Below, piece after piece: positions 11,505-22,900 of a DNA stretch of 64,000 nt (its first letter is position 1; the number at the start of each line of letters is the position of its first letter). Below the pieces are notes generated by a model. That model did no database searches, was not told the DNA's origin, and was given only the letters and a program-made list of their open reading frames with translations. The translations under genes and the position numbers were made by a program. The DNA is from Atherix ibis (lineage: Eukaryota; Arthropoda; Insecta; Diptera; Athericidae): contig OY282605.1 of NCBI GenBank assembly GCA_958298945.1, positions 115,192,267-115,256,266 on the forward strand, written 5' to 3'.

Positions 11505-11880
11505 CTCAATAGGGCCGTACGTCAGATTTTCGTATATGTATACGAAATTTTCTATCTAAATTATGGTATTACAAAAGTGGCGAGAAATCGTACTGCTTGC
11601 ATACATTTGTGTAGATTTTTTTATGTAGACATGAATGACACCCACTGACATTTAGTTTTGTAATAGAACTTTATTGAATTCCAAATAAAAATATAATTTA
11701 AATACGATAGAAGCCAACATAATGCAATTATATTTTAGGTTTATTAATTATTTTGTCAATCAAATATCAAGCGCATCAATTTGGTAGACTTTCGTAAAGT
11801 TTTAAAACATGCCATTCTCCATAAAATGGTAGCATACCGAAATGCTTGCCTCGCAAAGTCAAAGTTTAAGTACGGTTTTA
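11505..11880 (+). repeat. Dispersed repeat A, copy 3
   Basis: Collinear with 50341-50760 ('GTCAGATTTTCGTATA', 'GTACTGCTTGCATACATTTG', 'GATTTTTTTATGTAGACATG', 'CCATTCTCCAT.AAATGGTAGCAT') and reverse-complementary to 2386-2672 and 3182-3695. It is followed in the same order by repeat B and a DD41D end, as at 50-51 kb. Confidence 0.6.
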
Positions 11881-12039
11881 TTAAATTTTATATATTTTAC
11901 GAACCAATAAGTATAAATTTTTGCTGTCGTAAAGAATAAAACTATTTCATTTGCACAAATAGTTTTATTCTTGACGATAGCAAAAAAAACTTCCTGTTTT
12001 TATTGTAGAATACAAAATGTTTCGTGAAAGGTTATTTTG

Positions 12040-12530
12040 CAAATGTGTGTGTTCTTACGAATGTATTCTCGAAACAATTTGGATAGAACTTTTTATGTAG
12101 AGGCCCATCCTGTTTTTCTATAATCTAAGTGTTTCTCTACTTAATGAGTCATATTAACGTACGCCTCAAGAGATATCTTGGACAATTTTGCCTTAAACGC
12201 CAATAAGTATTTATGAGGAACGTAACAAAGGAGAGTTTTCTAACTAGAAGATTATAGTGGTAGGCTAATTGGGAATAAAACTTTGTTATGGTTTAAATAA
12301 AATTAATGTCAATTCTATGAATTATTTGGGTGTTATATGGGAAAACTCGGATTAAAAGAGTTAAAATATTCAGGAAAAGATGCAAGTATGTATAAGATCG
12401 AAGTATGTAGAATTATAATGAGTAAAGTACTAGATTTGATTCGTTTGTTTATGTAAATATTGTAAAAGGTTAGAAACGGAATAGAAGATAACAAAACGAG
12501 AAATTCAAGGAAAATTGATGCTCATTGTAT
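12040..12530 (-). repeat. Repeat B: jockey 3' end plus AT-rich tail, copy 1
   Basis: The left half matches 50870-51070, where the minus strand still reads as the C-terminus of a jockey-type ORF2 (HYNP.V.K, then FPINTHRRLKRNWP). The right half (12350-12530) is a non-coding block ('GATCGAAGTATGTAGAAT', 'GTAAAGTACTAGATTTGATT', 'AATATTGTAAAAGGTTAGAA') also present at 45245-45420, 51150-51325 and, inverted, 58008-58190. Confidence 0.55.
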
Positions 12531-12696
12531 AGGGTAATTTTTATGTGCCAGTTTGCGATTTTGTTTGGCCGCCATTTTGGTTTGGATGACATTTGTTTGT
12601 TGACATTTGACAGTCGTAAAGAGTAGTCGATAACAATTTATTATGGAGCATCTAACGCCGCAACAACGTGTTGAAATTATAAAAACATTTTATTTA
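12531..12696 (+). mobile_element. 5' end of a DD41D element truncated by a mariner insertion
   Basis: Starts with AGGGTAATTTTTATGTGCCA and continues with a non-coding leader into ATG at 12643, encoding MEHLTPQQRVEIIKTFYL. This is the start of a DUF4817-type helix-turn-helix. A mariner begins at a TA at 12695. The expected continuation (AATAATGG, as in the 57-kb copy) is not found beyond the mariner, so the rest was lost. Confidence 0.65.
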
Positions 12697-13906
12697 CCAG
12701 GTGTTTGTTATAAGCTTAAAAAAACACATGTATTTTGCATAGAAAGCAAAAACAAATTTATTCAAAGTACTTGCTCTCGCTAGTTACACATTTTTCACAT
12801 CTCTCGGGCAATTTGTGGATACCAAGCCAAAAAAATTTCTTCTCTTTCGAGGCATACCACTCATCAAGCCATTTTCGGCCGTTTTCGTAAGAATCTAAGT
12901 GCTGCTCAGCGAACGCGTGGCCTTTCGACGAAAACATGTTGTAGTCGGAAGAGGCCAGGTCTGTTGAATAAGCGGGGTTGGGGTAGCACCTCCCAGTTGA
13001 GTGTTTCCAAGTAGTTTCGGACCATTTTTGATGTGTGCGATGGTGCGTTGTCGTGGATGAAAATCAGCTTGTCATGTCTTTGTTGATAATCGGTCCTTTT
13101 TTCACACAGAGCACGGTGCAATGTGATCAGTTGTTGGTGGTAGCGGTGGGCATTGACAGTTTCACCAGGTTTCAACATCTCATAGTAGACGATACCCTGC
13201 TGATCCCACCAAACGCACAGCATCGTCTTCCGTCCGAAGCGATTTGGTCTTGGAGAAGATATTGATGGTTGGCCGGGATCAACCCACGATTTTTTGCGTT
13301 TAGGATTCTCGAAATATATCCACTTTTCATCGCCTGTCACAATCCGATACAGGAACGACTTTCTTTTTTGTCTGCCGAGCAAGATTTCGTATGTGGTTTG
13401 GCGTCGCTCCATCTGCCTATCGTTCAATTCATGCGGCACCCAATTTCCGATCTTTTCAATCTTCCTCATGCTACGCAGACGCATGGAAATAGCTAGTTGA
13501 GTAACACCCAATTGCTTCCTAGGCCGATTTTCACACTTCTTGTCCCACAAATCAAAATTGCCGTCTTTAAACCGACGAAACCAATTTCGGCACGTTGTTT
13601 CCGATAAAGCACTATCACCATAGGTCTCCATAAGCATTTGATGCGGTTCGGCAGCCGATTTCTTCAAATTAAAGCAGAAAAGCACAGCTTCCAGCATATG
13701 CTCTTTTTATGGCACAAAACTAGACATTATTACCAAAGAAGGATAAATGTATGTTATTGTACGAAATTGCTGACAATGTGCACTGATTAATGTTGACAGA
13801 TGTCAAACTCATAAAAAAAAAGTATGACGTGCCCATGGTAGCCTAATACGCTCACTCACGCCATCTATGACTAAACAGCGGGACACAGATTTAAGCTTAT
13901 ATACCT
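12697..13906 (-). mobile_element. Mariner (Mos1/mauritiana-like), decayed
   Basis: The left end 'CCAGGTG' followed by 'ATAAGCTTA' and the right end 'TAAGCTTATATACCT' form terminal inverted repeats shared with the copy at 37987-39257. Its left end lies at a TA. It encodes the minus-strand transposase relic described separately. Compared with the 38-kb copy it lacks part of the N-terminal DNA-binding region. Confidence 0.8.
12758..13727 (-). pseudogene. Mariner transposase pseudogene
   Basis: The family start MSSFVP is followed by a stop at codon 7. The frame then reopens (MLEAVLFCFNLKKSAAE) and runs 263 codons. Visible blocks are NWFRRFKDGNFDL (helix-turn-helix region), WVPHELNDRQMERR (linker), TGDEKWIYFENPKRKKSW (first catalytic D), CVWWDQQGIVYYE and FIHDNAPSHT (second D). 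A frameshift before the third catalytic block destroys the YSPDLAPSD motif. The tail (IHKLPERCEKCVTSESKYFE) is readable in another frame. Close to Mos1-type mariners (normally about 345 residues); not functional. Confidence 0.8.
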
Positions 13907-14942
13907 AATCTAAGGGACATCCTTTATAAGAATAACAGTCCTGACAAAGTAATAGGCTGTTAAAAATTGAATACACCTATTGAAAAGTCCCTTCTAATTT
14001 GTAACGGCCACTTAAATGTTTATGCTCTTTAACTCATTACTTGGTGTACATTAATTTCCCGATTGAACAAAAATAATATTAATTTAAAAAAGTAATTCTA
14101 TATTAATTTAACTTAACCTTTTTTTTTTTGTTTATTATTTGTTTGTTCATAAATCATTAGTTCTTCATGAATGCCAAGGAAAAAATAGTATAATATAATT
14201 TTTTTTTTGTTTTTTTTTTACTGAATATTATAATATATATAAATAAATAAAATTTAGTTATAATACATAATACATATGATGATAATGTATGTTATATATC
14301 GTTAATGTTTGAAATGATAAATGTACAATCTTTTTCAATTGATTCAAATTTATTTTCTTTTTTCCGAAATGGATCGATCTTCTTTTATACAATACGGGTA
14401 AGTGTTCAAATCTATCAAAGTCGAATATGTAACTATACACGCATACATATATATATAAATATAAATAGATAATTAATATATATACAATACATAAAAAATA
14501 GTTAATATAAAGAGAGAAAAAAAACAAGTATATAAAGAGAGTATATGAAAATGAATAAAACCAAAATTGATTACGGGCATATTAAAGGATACAATGAAAA
14601 GAATGCGATGATATTAAATAAAGCAGAAGAGAACGATATGCTAAAGAAAGCATATTGATGGGGGCGCATTCGAATTAACACCTTATTCATCTTTTGCTAT
14701 CGTTGATCGTACCGTTACGCTATCTTCTCTTTCATGTAAAACTACCTCATTGTTTGTTAGTAGTGTGGTATTTTATTGTATTCTTTAGAGTGTATTTTGT
14801 ATTGTAATAAATTGCCTTAGTTTTTTAGTATTTTTTCCTTGAATTCATATGTTTTTTGTTTTTGTTTTTCCGTTAACTTTGAATATTTTGCAAAAAAAAA
14901 AAAAATATTAAAAGTTTTCAATCATCTCTACAAGTACACATT
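13907..14942. other. AT-rich sequence, no gene
   Basis: Poly-T/A runs and TA-rich stretches. The minus frame at 14258-14527 is low-complexity (Y/I/L-rich), consistent with translated AT repeats. Nothing supportable. Confidence 0.55.
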
Positions 14943-16446
14943 AGCTGTATTCTATTGGACCAATTTTCCTACTGACCAGTAGATTCCCAACGCAACGCAC
15001 AATTTACTGACAGCAGTAAAATATAACCTCAAAATAGTCAACAACAATACTGAGTTTACTCACACATAAACAATAAAAACTCAGTTTATTCACACATAAA
15101 AAATACTGACAATAATATGACACTTCAACATAACCAACGAACCCGTTAAGCCATCTATTTTCATTTTGTGAACTAAAATACCCTACCGTAAATTGTATGC
15201 GCAACTACTGTGTTCCATTGGACCAATTTTGCTACTGATCAGTACTATAAAGTAGATTCTCAACAGAACGCAAAATTTACTGACAGCAGTAAAATGTAAC
15301 CTCAAAATAGTCAACAACAATAGTATTTGATCGGGCTGAAACTTGTTCTACTCTTTTGTATATATTAAATAAGTTCAAGATATTTGATACATGTAATAAA
15401 TAGATTATTTTTATTTTTGTTAGCCAAGAAGGCATTTATTTTTAATTGAAAATGTTACAATAAATATGAAGTTACACAAATACATCATTGAAGTTTCAAT
15501 TAATTTAACAATCCATTACTACCCATATTTTGAAAAACATTTGCTGCCTCGCACGTGCACCATTGTTGCTGTCAATTCCTTCACATTCTCCGTAATTCTG
15601 TGTGTTGTTGACTTCATTATCTAAATATTCTATGTCACTCATCCTAAATTGGTACTCACTTCAACAAACCATTTTACGACGCGGTATAAAATTCGATGGA
15701 CACTGCTTTCTGTGACATCAAATCTGTCTGCAATTTGTCAGTACACTTTTAGTATTTGCTAGAAACCACAACGTAATGTATATTTCAACATCAACACCAA
15801 TTGCAGTACGTCCTCCATGACTTGGACGGTGTAAAAACATACTGTATTCAGCTAAAAGAGTGTGATATTTACAACAATTATTCGTTAAATTATTGTTTAA
15901 AATGAAAACCACATACCGATAATCGTTTCTGCGACAATTTTTGTTAATCTAAAGTGTTTCTTAAATTGCAAATCTGTGTAATTTCCAATTATATGTACAT
16001 AATTTTCAACTCTAGTTTTCTCAATATATGGAGGCACATCATCATCAGAATATGATGAAAACGATGTGTCGCTTAAGTCTGAAGAATCAAATAAACTTAG
16101 ATCACTACTCTCTTCCAGCTTGTCAAACAATTCCATAACAACCTGTAAGGCAGTCAGTTAATAAATATGCAATTATTTTTTATGAAAAAAACACAATCGA
16201 GCAATATTTGATTCCATTTCTTTTCGCTTTTGCTGCACGAATAAAGTAAACATAACAAAAATATGACACATGAATATAACCAACGAACCCGCTAAGCTAT
16301 ATATTTTCATTTTGGGAACTAAAATCCCCCTACCGTAAATTGTATGCGCAACTACTATTGCAATGTTCTCATTTGTACGAGGTAGAGTAGATGATGACAG
16401 TTAGAAGTACTGGTCAGTAGCAAAATTGGTCAAATGGAATACAGCT
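14943..16446 (-). mobile_element. PIF/Harbinger element with 3-bp TSD
   Basis: Terminal inverted repeats start AGCTGTATTCTATTGGACCA at the left and end with GGTCAAATGGAATACAGCT at the right. ATT lies directly outside both ends (14940-14942 and 16447-16449), the 3-bp duplication expected of PIF/Harbinger. The minus strand encodes an acidic, serine-rich N-terminus, then NYTDLQFKKHFRLTKI..ETIIG (16136-15897) and, in a shifted frame, PSHGGRTAIGVDVEIYITLWFLANTKS (about 15850-15750), typical of the N-terminal part of Harbinger (DDE_4) transposases. The DDE core is absent. The left part contains a second copy of the terminal sequence (15206-15325) preceded by a copy of the right subterminal region. 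Confidence 0.75.
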
Positions 16447-16677
16447 ATTGTCAAAAAACGTACGATACAAAACGTAATCAACAATAATAATACGCATAAT
16501 AGCATTAATAGTAATAATGTGCTAGAGACAAAAATATTATCTTGTTAGCAAAAAAAAGAACGATTTTTTTTATTAATCAAATTCAGGATAGGAGGAATAA
16601 ATCGTTTTTTTTTAAAGAAAAAAAAATCTGCCTTATCCTTTTTTAATAAAAAAATATCATTTTTGTTAATATTCCAG

Positions 16678-16955
16678 ACAATTCTTGGTGAATTTAACAA
16701 AGAGCAGGAGGCATTTATAAAAGGTCAAAGCCAGAAAACTGAAGCATCAGTTGCACCCTGGGTCGGACACAATAATGAGGAGAAAATCAAAGAAGAAATT
16801 CTCGGCTTATCTCAGGATCGTCGCAACTTTGTACGAGCACCACCAGCAGGAGTCGATTTCCAATTTGATTATGATGTGTCATATCCTGTAGCCTTGGCTA
16901 TTATGGCTGAGGATCCAGCCCTTGAGAAAATGCGATTTGAATTGGTTCCAAAAAT
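16678..16955 (+). CDS. Sap47: Sap47 exon: conserved region and start of BSD domain
   Basis: Acceptor ATATTCCAG precedes 16678 and donor GTATGG follows 16955. It encodes TILGEFNKEQEAF through RFELVPK plus two bases of an Ile codon. The open frame continues upstream only into intron (with no ATG) and downstream into AT-rich intron, so the 193-codon frame here is not a protein by itself. Confidence 0.85.
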
Positions 16956-19900
16956 GTATGGACTTTATATAAAAATTTATTTATTATCATTATTATTATT
17001 ATTATTGAAGATTGAAAAAAAAAATATTTTCGAAGAAATTATTTTAAAAAAAAGAAATTTTATAAAAAAGGAATTTTTTCTTCTCTTTTTCTTCTATCAT
17101 TTTCTTATGGTTTTTAGAATCACTGAAGAGAATTTCTGGAGGAATTACTTTTATCGTGTATCTTTAATTATTCAAGCGGGTGATTTGGGAACACTTGGTG
17201 CTGATGGTTCCATAATGGGACAAGCATCCAGTGAGGAAGGTTAGTAATAATATTACCAAGGTTTATTTAAATAATAGTAAAATAAAAGAAAAAAACTAAA
17301 ATTTTTTTTTGTCCATTCATAAAAGTTATTGGTTTTTTTTTCTCTTACCTTTGAATACTATAATTTTTTGTTTAAATAATAGATGTTTTCTTAGGTGTTC
17401 TATTGTTTTTCTTCAATTTATTGTTCCATTTATTGTTTAAAGATTAATAATATTTACATATGCAAATTGATTTATTTCTTCATCTTAATGCGAATAATAT
17501 ATTACATTAAAGATTTTAATTTAAAAAAAATCAATTATGATTTTTATGAATTTTATAATAGTTAAAATAATAATAATTTTTCATCAATTTGATGTAGTTT
17601 GCAAAAATTAGAAAATCAGCAAATTTATTTAACAAGAAAGAAAAAAAAATTATTATGAGATTATCCATTTGGTTGTTTGGAAAGTACAGAGCGCTGTCAT
17701 TTGATAGCTTCCAAATAAATATGTCATACAAGATAGCATTTGTTTAGCTTCTGCAATGAAAAATTTATTAAGAATTTTAATCCTACAATTGTCATGATTC
17801 GTGCTCTTTCAAAAAAGGCTCATTTTTTGCTTGATTGAGGATGCATTTATTTTCAAAATTAACCTATATGGCGCTCTGAAAACCCACAAGTTATTGTGAC
17901 TATCCGCGAAAAGTGATTATCTATTGTGCATTAAGATATGAAGCTCTCATAAGACCTTATTTCTTTAGAAATGAAGAAGAAGAAACGATGCCGTCTATTC
18001 TGTACGCTATGACCGTATGAATACCGAGTTTTTTTTTTACCTCAAACTAGACTATTTTAATCAAGACTATATTTGTTTACAACAAGACCGTATGTCTTGA
18101 TAAATTTTATGCCATATGTCTTGTTTTTTTTCGCAAAAAGTTCCCTAAACGGGTGATTTCTAGATTTAATGATGTCAATTGGGATCCTAGGATCCGGTGA
18201 TTTAGCGTAGTTTTTTTTTCTTTTTGTGAAACTACATATAGAATCGTTCTTACGCAAACAGTCTATCAACTGGACGATTTCATTCTGGACCATTTGTTGT
18301 TACAAAAAAACGACGTCAAAAGCCACACAAAACGAGAAATTTTGACTTAATTGTGCAAAATTTGATGATGTTAGTTAACCTCCAAGATCGTGTAATTTGA
18401 CGTTGTTGGACTTTTTCTAACAGAGCTTAAGATCATTTAAATACCAACAATCATTAAGTAATGCTCGAATTACAAGTCGAAATGTGTAAAAAATTCATCA
18501 AAACCTACCTCAAAAGGACTGAGACCTGCTAAAAGTCTCTTGTAGACCTTTATTCCCTTATATTGGGTGTAAGGGAAAATTCTGTCTTTTTTTTTTTAAG
18601 AAAAAAATTAATTTCTTTTTCACTTTTTATTCAAAAATTAATCCAAAATATAAGTTCCTTTATTAGTTACAACTGTCTGCCTCGTTTTTGGACGCAAAGT
18701 ATTATTCCACTGCCATTTGGACACCCTCATAATTTATATATGGTATTCATTTCTATCAAGAAAGTTTTGTAGCGACCTGAACAGATGATAGTCAGATGGA
18801 AATATGCTGGCTAAAGTAGAGTTTCCCAACCCAACTATGCAATTTTTTGTACGGTTTTTCTTGCCACGTGCGGTCTAGCGTTGTCATGGTGAAGAATTAC
18901 ACCCTTTCTGTTGGCCAAATATGTACGTTTACGTTAAATTTCTTTATTTAAAACATCAAGTTACGAACAGTATCGTTCAGCATCGACCGTATAATTTTCT
19001 TTCAGCAACTCATAGTGGACAATACCCGTCCGATCCCACCAAAAACACAACATAACTTTCGTTTGATGCACGCCAGCTTTGGATGTGGTCGGTGGTATCT
19101 CCCCTTCTGTAAACATATGACCTTTTTCTTACCACATGTTTATAAACTACCCACTTCATTTCCAGTTACCAAGCGGTTAAAAAACGGTTCCATTTTGTGA
19201 CGAGTTACCGGACTTTTGTTCAGAAAACTAAAAATACAAGTTTATTCATCTATATTGTCTCCTTCAAAGTAATCCCCATCGACTTTAACACATTTATGCC
19301 AGCGCTTGATCCAATCCTCGAAACATTTTTTATATTCGGTTTTCGGTATGTCCATCAGTGCTTCCTGCGATTTTTCCATTACTTCCTCTCGGCTGTTGAA
19401 AGGCGTTCCCCGTAATGGTTTTTTAACTCGATTGAACAGAAAGAAGTCACAGGGAGCCAAATCAGATGAATTCGGTGGTTGTTGGATGGTATTTGTTTCA
19501 TTTTTCGTCAAAAAATTACGAATAATGATGGCACTGTGCGACGGTGCGTTATCATGGCGCAAAATCCACGAGTTTTCTGCCTACAATTCTGGTCTCTTTC
19601 GGCGAATTGCTTCACGCAAACGTCTTATAACGCCCAAATAGTACTCTTTGTTTACTGTCCGGCCTTCTGGCAATAATTCATGATGCTGTAATCCATGAAA
19701 ACCGTGAGCATTGCCTTCTTTTTTGACTGAAAACGACGTGGTTTTTTGGTCTCTGCTCATTTGGTGAACGCCATTCACTTGCCTGATGTCTGGATTGCGT
19801 GTCGTACTCATAAGCCCACGTCTCGTCTCCAGTAATGATCCTTTTGATGAATGTGGGATCGGATTCAGCCTCGCAAATCATGTCTTTTACGACATCGACA

Positions 19901-22900
19901 CGGTCTCTTTTTTGCATGAAATTGAGGTCTTTTGGCACCAACTTTGCTGCTGCACGACGGAAACCCAAATCATTAACCAAAATGTCTTGGACGGATCCAT
20001 AGGCAATGTTCAAGTCCTCCGCTATCTCTCTAATGGTTAATTTGCGGTTATTGACCAACATTTCTTTTACTTTATTAATGTTTTCGTCGGTTTTCGATGT
20101 CGATGGTCTGCCACTGCGTTCATCATCTTCGATTGACTCACGACCACTTTTAAACCGCTCGTGCCACTGGTAAACGACCGTTTTCTTTAGAGAATCATTG
20201 CCGAAACACTTTTCCAACATTTCCAACGTTCGCGCACCATTAAATCCGTTTTTTACGCAAAATTTAATACAAGTTCGTTGTTGCAAATTTAAATCCAATT
20301 CTAAAATTGTAAAAAATCGCCAACACACACAGAAATAGATGTACTCTTGTCTACGTTACTTTTGCAAATGTCAAGCTATGACGCTAAGATTCAACAACAG
20401 ATGTACCAACTTAACAAAAAAAAACAGAACTCAAATCGGAACGATAGGAGCGCCACACTTTTTTGATCAAGGTGGTAAACCATCAAACATACAGTAATCT
20501 AACGGTTTAAATCGATTTCAGTCGAATCAGAATTCTCACAATAAAAACGCACTTACGCAAACAGTCCTTAAACTATAAATTTTTTGATCGAATTACAAGT
20601 CGAAATGTGTAAAAAAAGTCATCAAAAATTACATCAAAAGAATGGACTCTTGCAAGAAGTCTAGTAACAGTGATTAAAATTATGTTATATTTCATGGCTA
20701 ATCAATAGCAAAATTCAATCAATATATTAAAATCTGAATAATAAGTATGCTTTATTTGACGTTACTTTCCGAAGTGCTAATTGAATAATCTTTAATATTT
20801 TAACTAAAGAACTCTTATTTACTGAATATAGGGTACACCTATTCCATACCATCATTTGGCTTATAAGCAAGTATTTTATTGTAAATAAATAAATTCCCAT
20901 TTCATAAAAAAATTCGTTTACATCCATCCAACATTTAAGTTTAATTTATTTAACAACATAACATCATTTTGTTGGTATTTGTTATGTAACAAAATAAATT
21001 ATTTTTTGCATTTGTTTTTTTTTTTTGGATTAAATATAAAATATAAAGCTGAGAAATTGAAAAAAAAATAAATCAATTCTTTACTATAAACAAATTTATT
21101 AATATTTGCATATGTGAATATTATTTTTTCGTTGTAAAATACTGGTTTTTTTTTAAATTATGGATATAAATTTTAAATAAATATAAATTAAATAATTAAG
21201 TTAATACTTACATAACTATAAACATAGATATATATATATATAGATCTATATATAATTATTTATAATTATTGCAAATTTTTGCTTTTTGTGAAATATCCTA
21301 TCCGTTAATCATCGTGGACAAAAGCCAACAAAAAAAAAATAACCAATTATGTTCAAAAAAAAATTAATACAATTTGCTCATAATTCATTCATTAATCGGA
21401 ATGAACATTAAATCCACGAAAATTTATAGAGTAAAAAATTTCAACAAAAAAAAAAAAAAAAAATCAAAATAATCTTCAGCCAAAAAATTTTTCATAGAAT
21501 TTTTATTTTAAAACATATCTTTTCGCTTATTTAAGTTAAAAATCGTTTAATTTATTATAATTTTAATATTTATGTTACAGAATTTTTCTTTTTATTCGTA
21601 TTAATTTTTTTTATAAATTTAATTTAATTAATTTTAATTTGTTTTTTTTTTCTTTTTCTTTTTAATTATGCCCTTCCCGAAAAAAAATTATACTGCGAAA
21701 AATAAACACACACTACACCAAACAACATCACACAAAATTAATTGAAATCAAATTGTGAATACAATCTTAAAAAAAAAAACAATGCAATTTTCGAACTTTG
21801 TTTGGTAATTTTCGAATTAATTATAATTAACAAATTTTGTAATAAAACAAAAAATAATGCAAAATTATTGCATACGTTTCTTTTACGCTAATTTAAAATT
21901 TTGCGCAAAAAAACTAAACAACAACAACAAAAAAAATATTCCTTAACTAATATTGCGAGAAAAATAATTTTTTTAAACTGCAAATTAAAAAAAAAAATAC
22001 AATACAAAAACAATATATAAAGAAAAAGACGATAAAACTAAATCCGAAACAAATTTAAACTCGCCTGAGTGTGTAGATGACAATATGGCGACCAAAACTG
22101 ATTGCGAGTCGAATTCGGAAATGAAAACGGACTGTTCCGTTCCAATGCGATTTGCGGGCATTGTAAAGGAGAAGAAACTCAGCGAATCAGAATTTGTTTC
22201 GGATACATTCCAAACGACGGATACGGATTTGGAAGAAGTTAAGGCTGGCATGAAAAAACTCTTGTTCCAAAAAACCAGTGAAAGTGGTAAGATAGATTTT
22301 TTTTAATTTTTTTTTTTTTTATTTTATTTTTTTATTTATAAACTTTTATTTCTATTTAATTATAAATTATTTTTATAAGAAACTTTTGTTTTTATGTTGG
22401 TATTTTTTTTTCTTATTTATTTATTTATATTTTATTTGAAATTTTTATGGTTTTATTATATATATTTTTAGAAATTGACTAAATATCGACATTTGTAATA
22501 GTTTGAACAATAATATGTAAAGTGACAAATTTTAAATGTTCCACATGGTTTTTTTGGTGTAAAAGATCCATAAGTCAATTTGCCCAGTTGTCATATCTGA
22601 GCACCAAGAACTTTTCAATTTAAAATAATTTTCTTCCAATTTAAATGATATTAAACAATAACATACAATTTATAACAAGCAGATTTTTTATAAAGGGTAG
22701 ATGTAAAAATCTTGAGGCCATTGCCGTTTTAGTTGTCGGTGGGGTGTGTATAATGGAAATGTGTGAGGAACAGTTTTTTTTGCTAGAGAGTTGCGATGGT
22801 AGGAGAGACGCGAATGAAATTTCTTATAGCGGATGGTACTACAATGTATTTAAATCACGATGGATAACACTGTTTCATACATAAAGTGGAGCATTGACGA

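Noticed and set aside
16663..17244. 193-residue single protein
   Set aside because: The frame starts at a TTG in intron and runs through an intron between 16956 and 17117; splice sites and the BSD domain show two exons.
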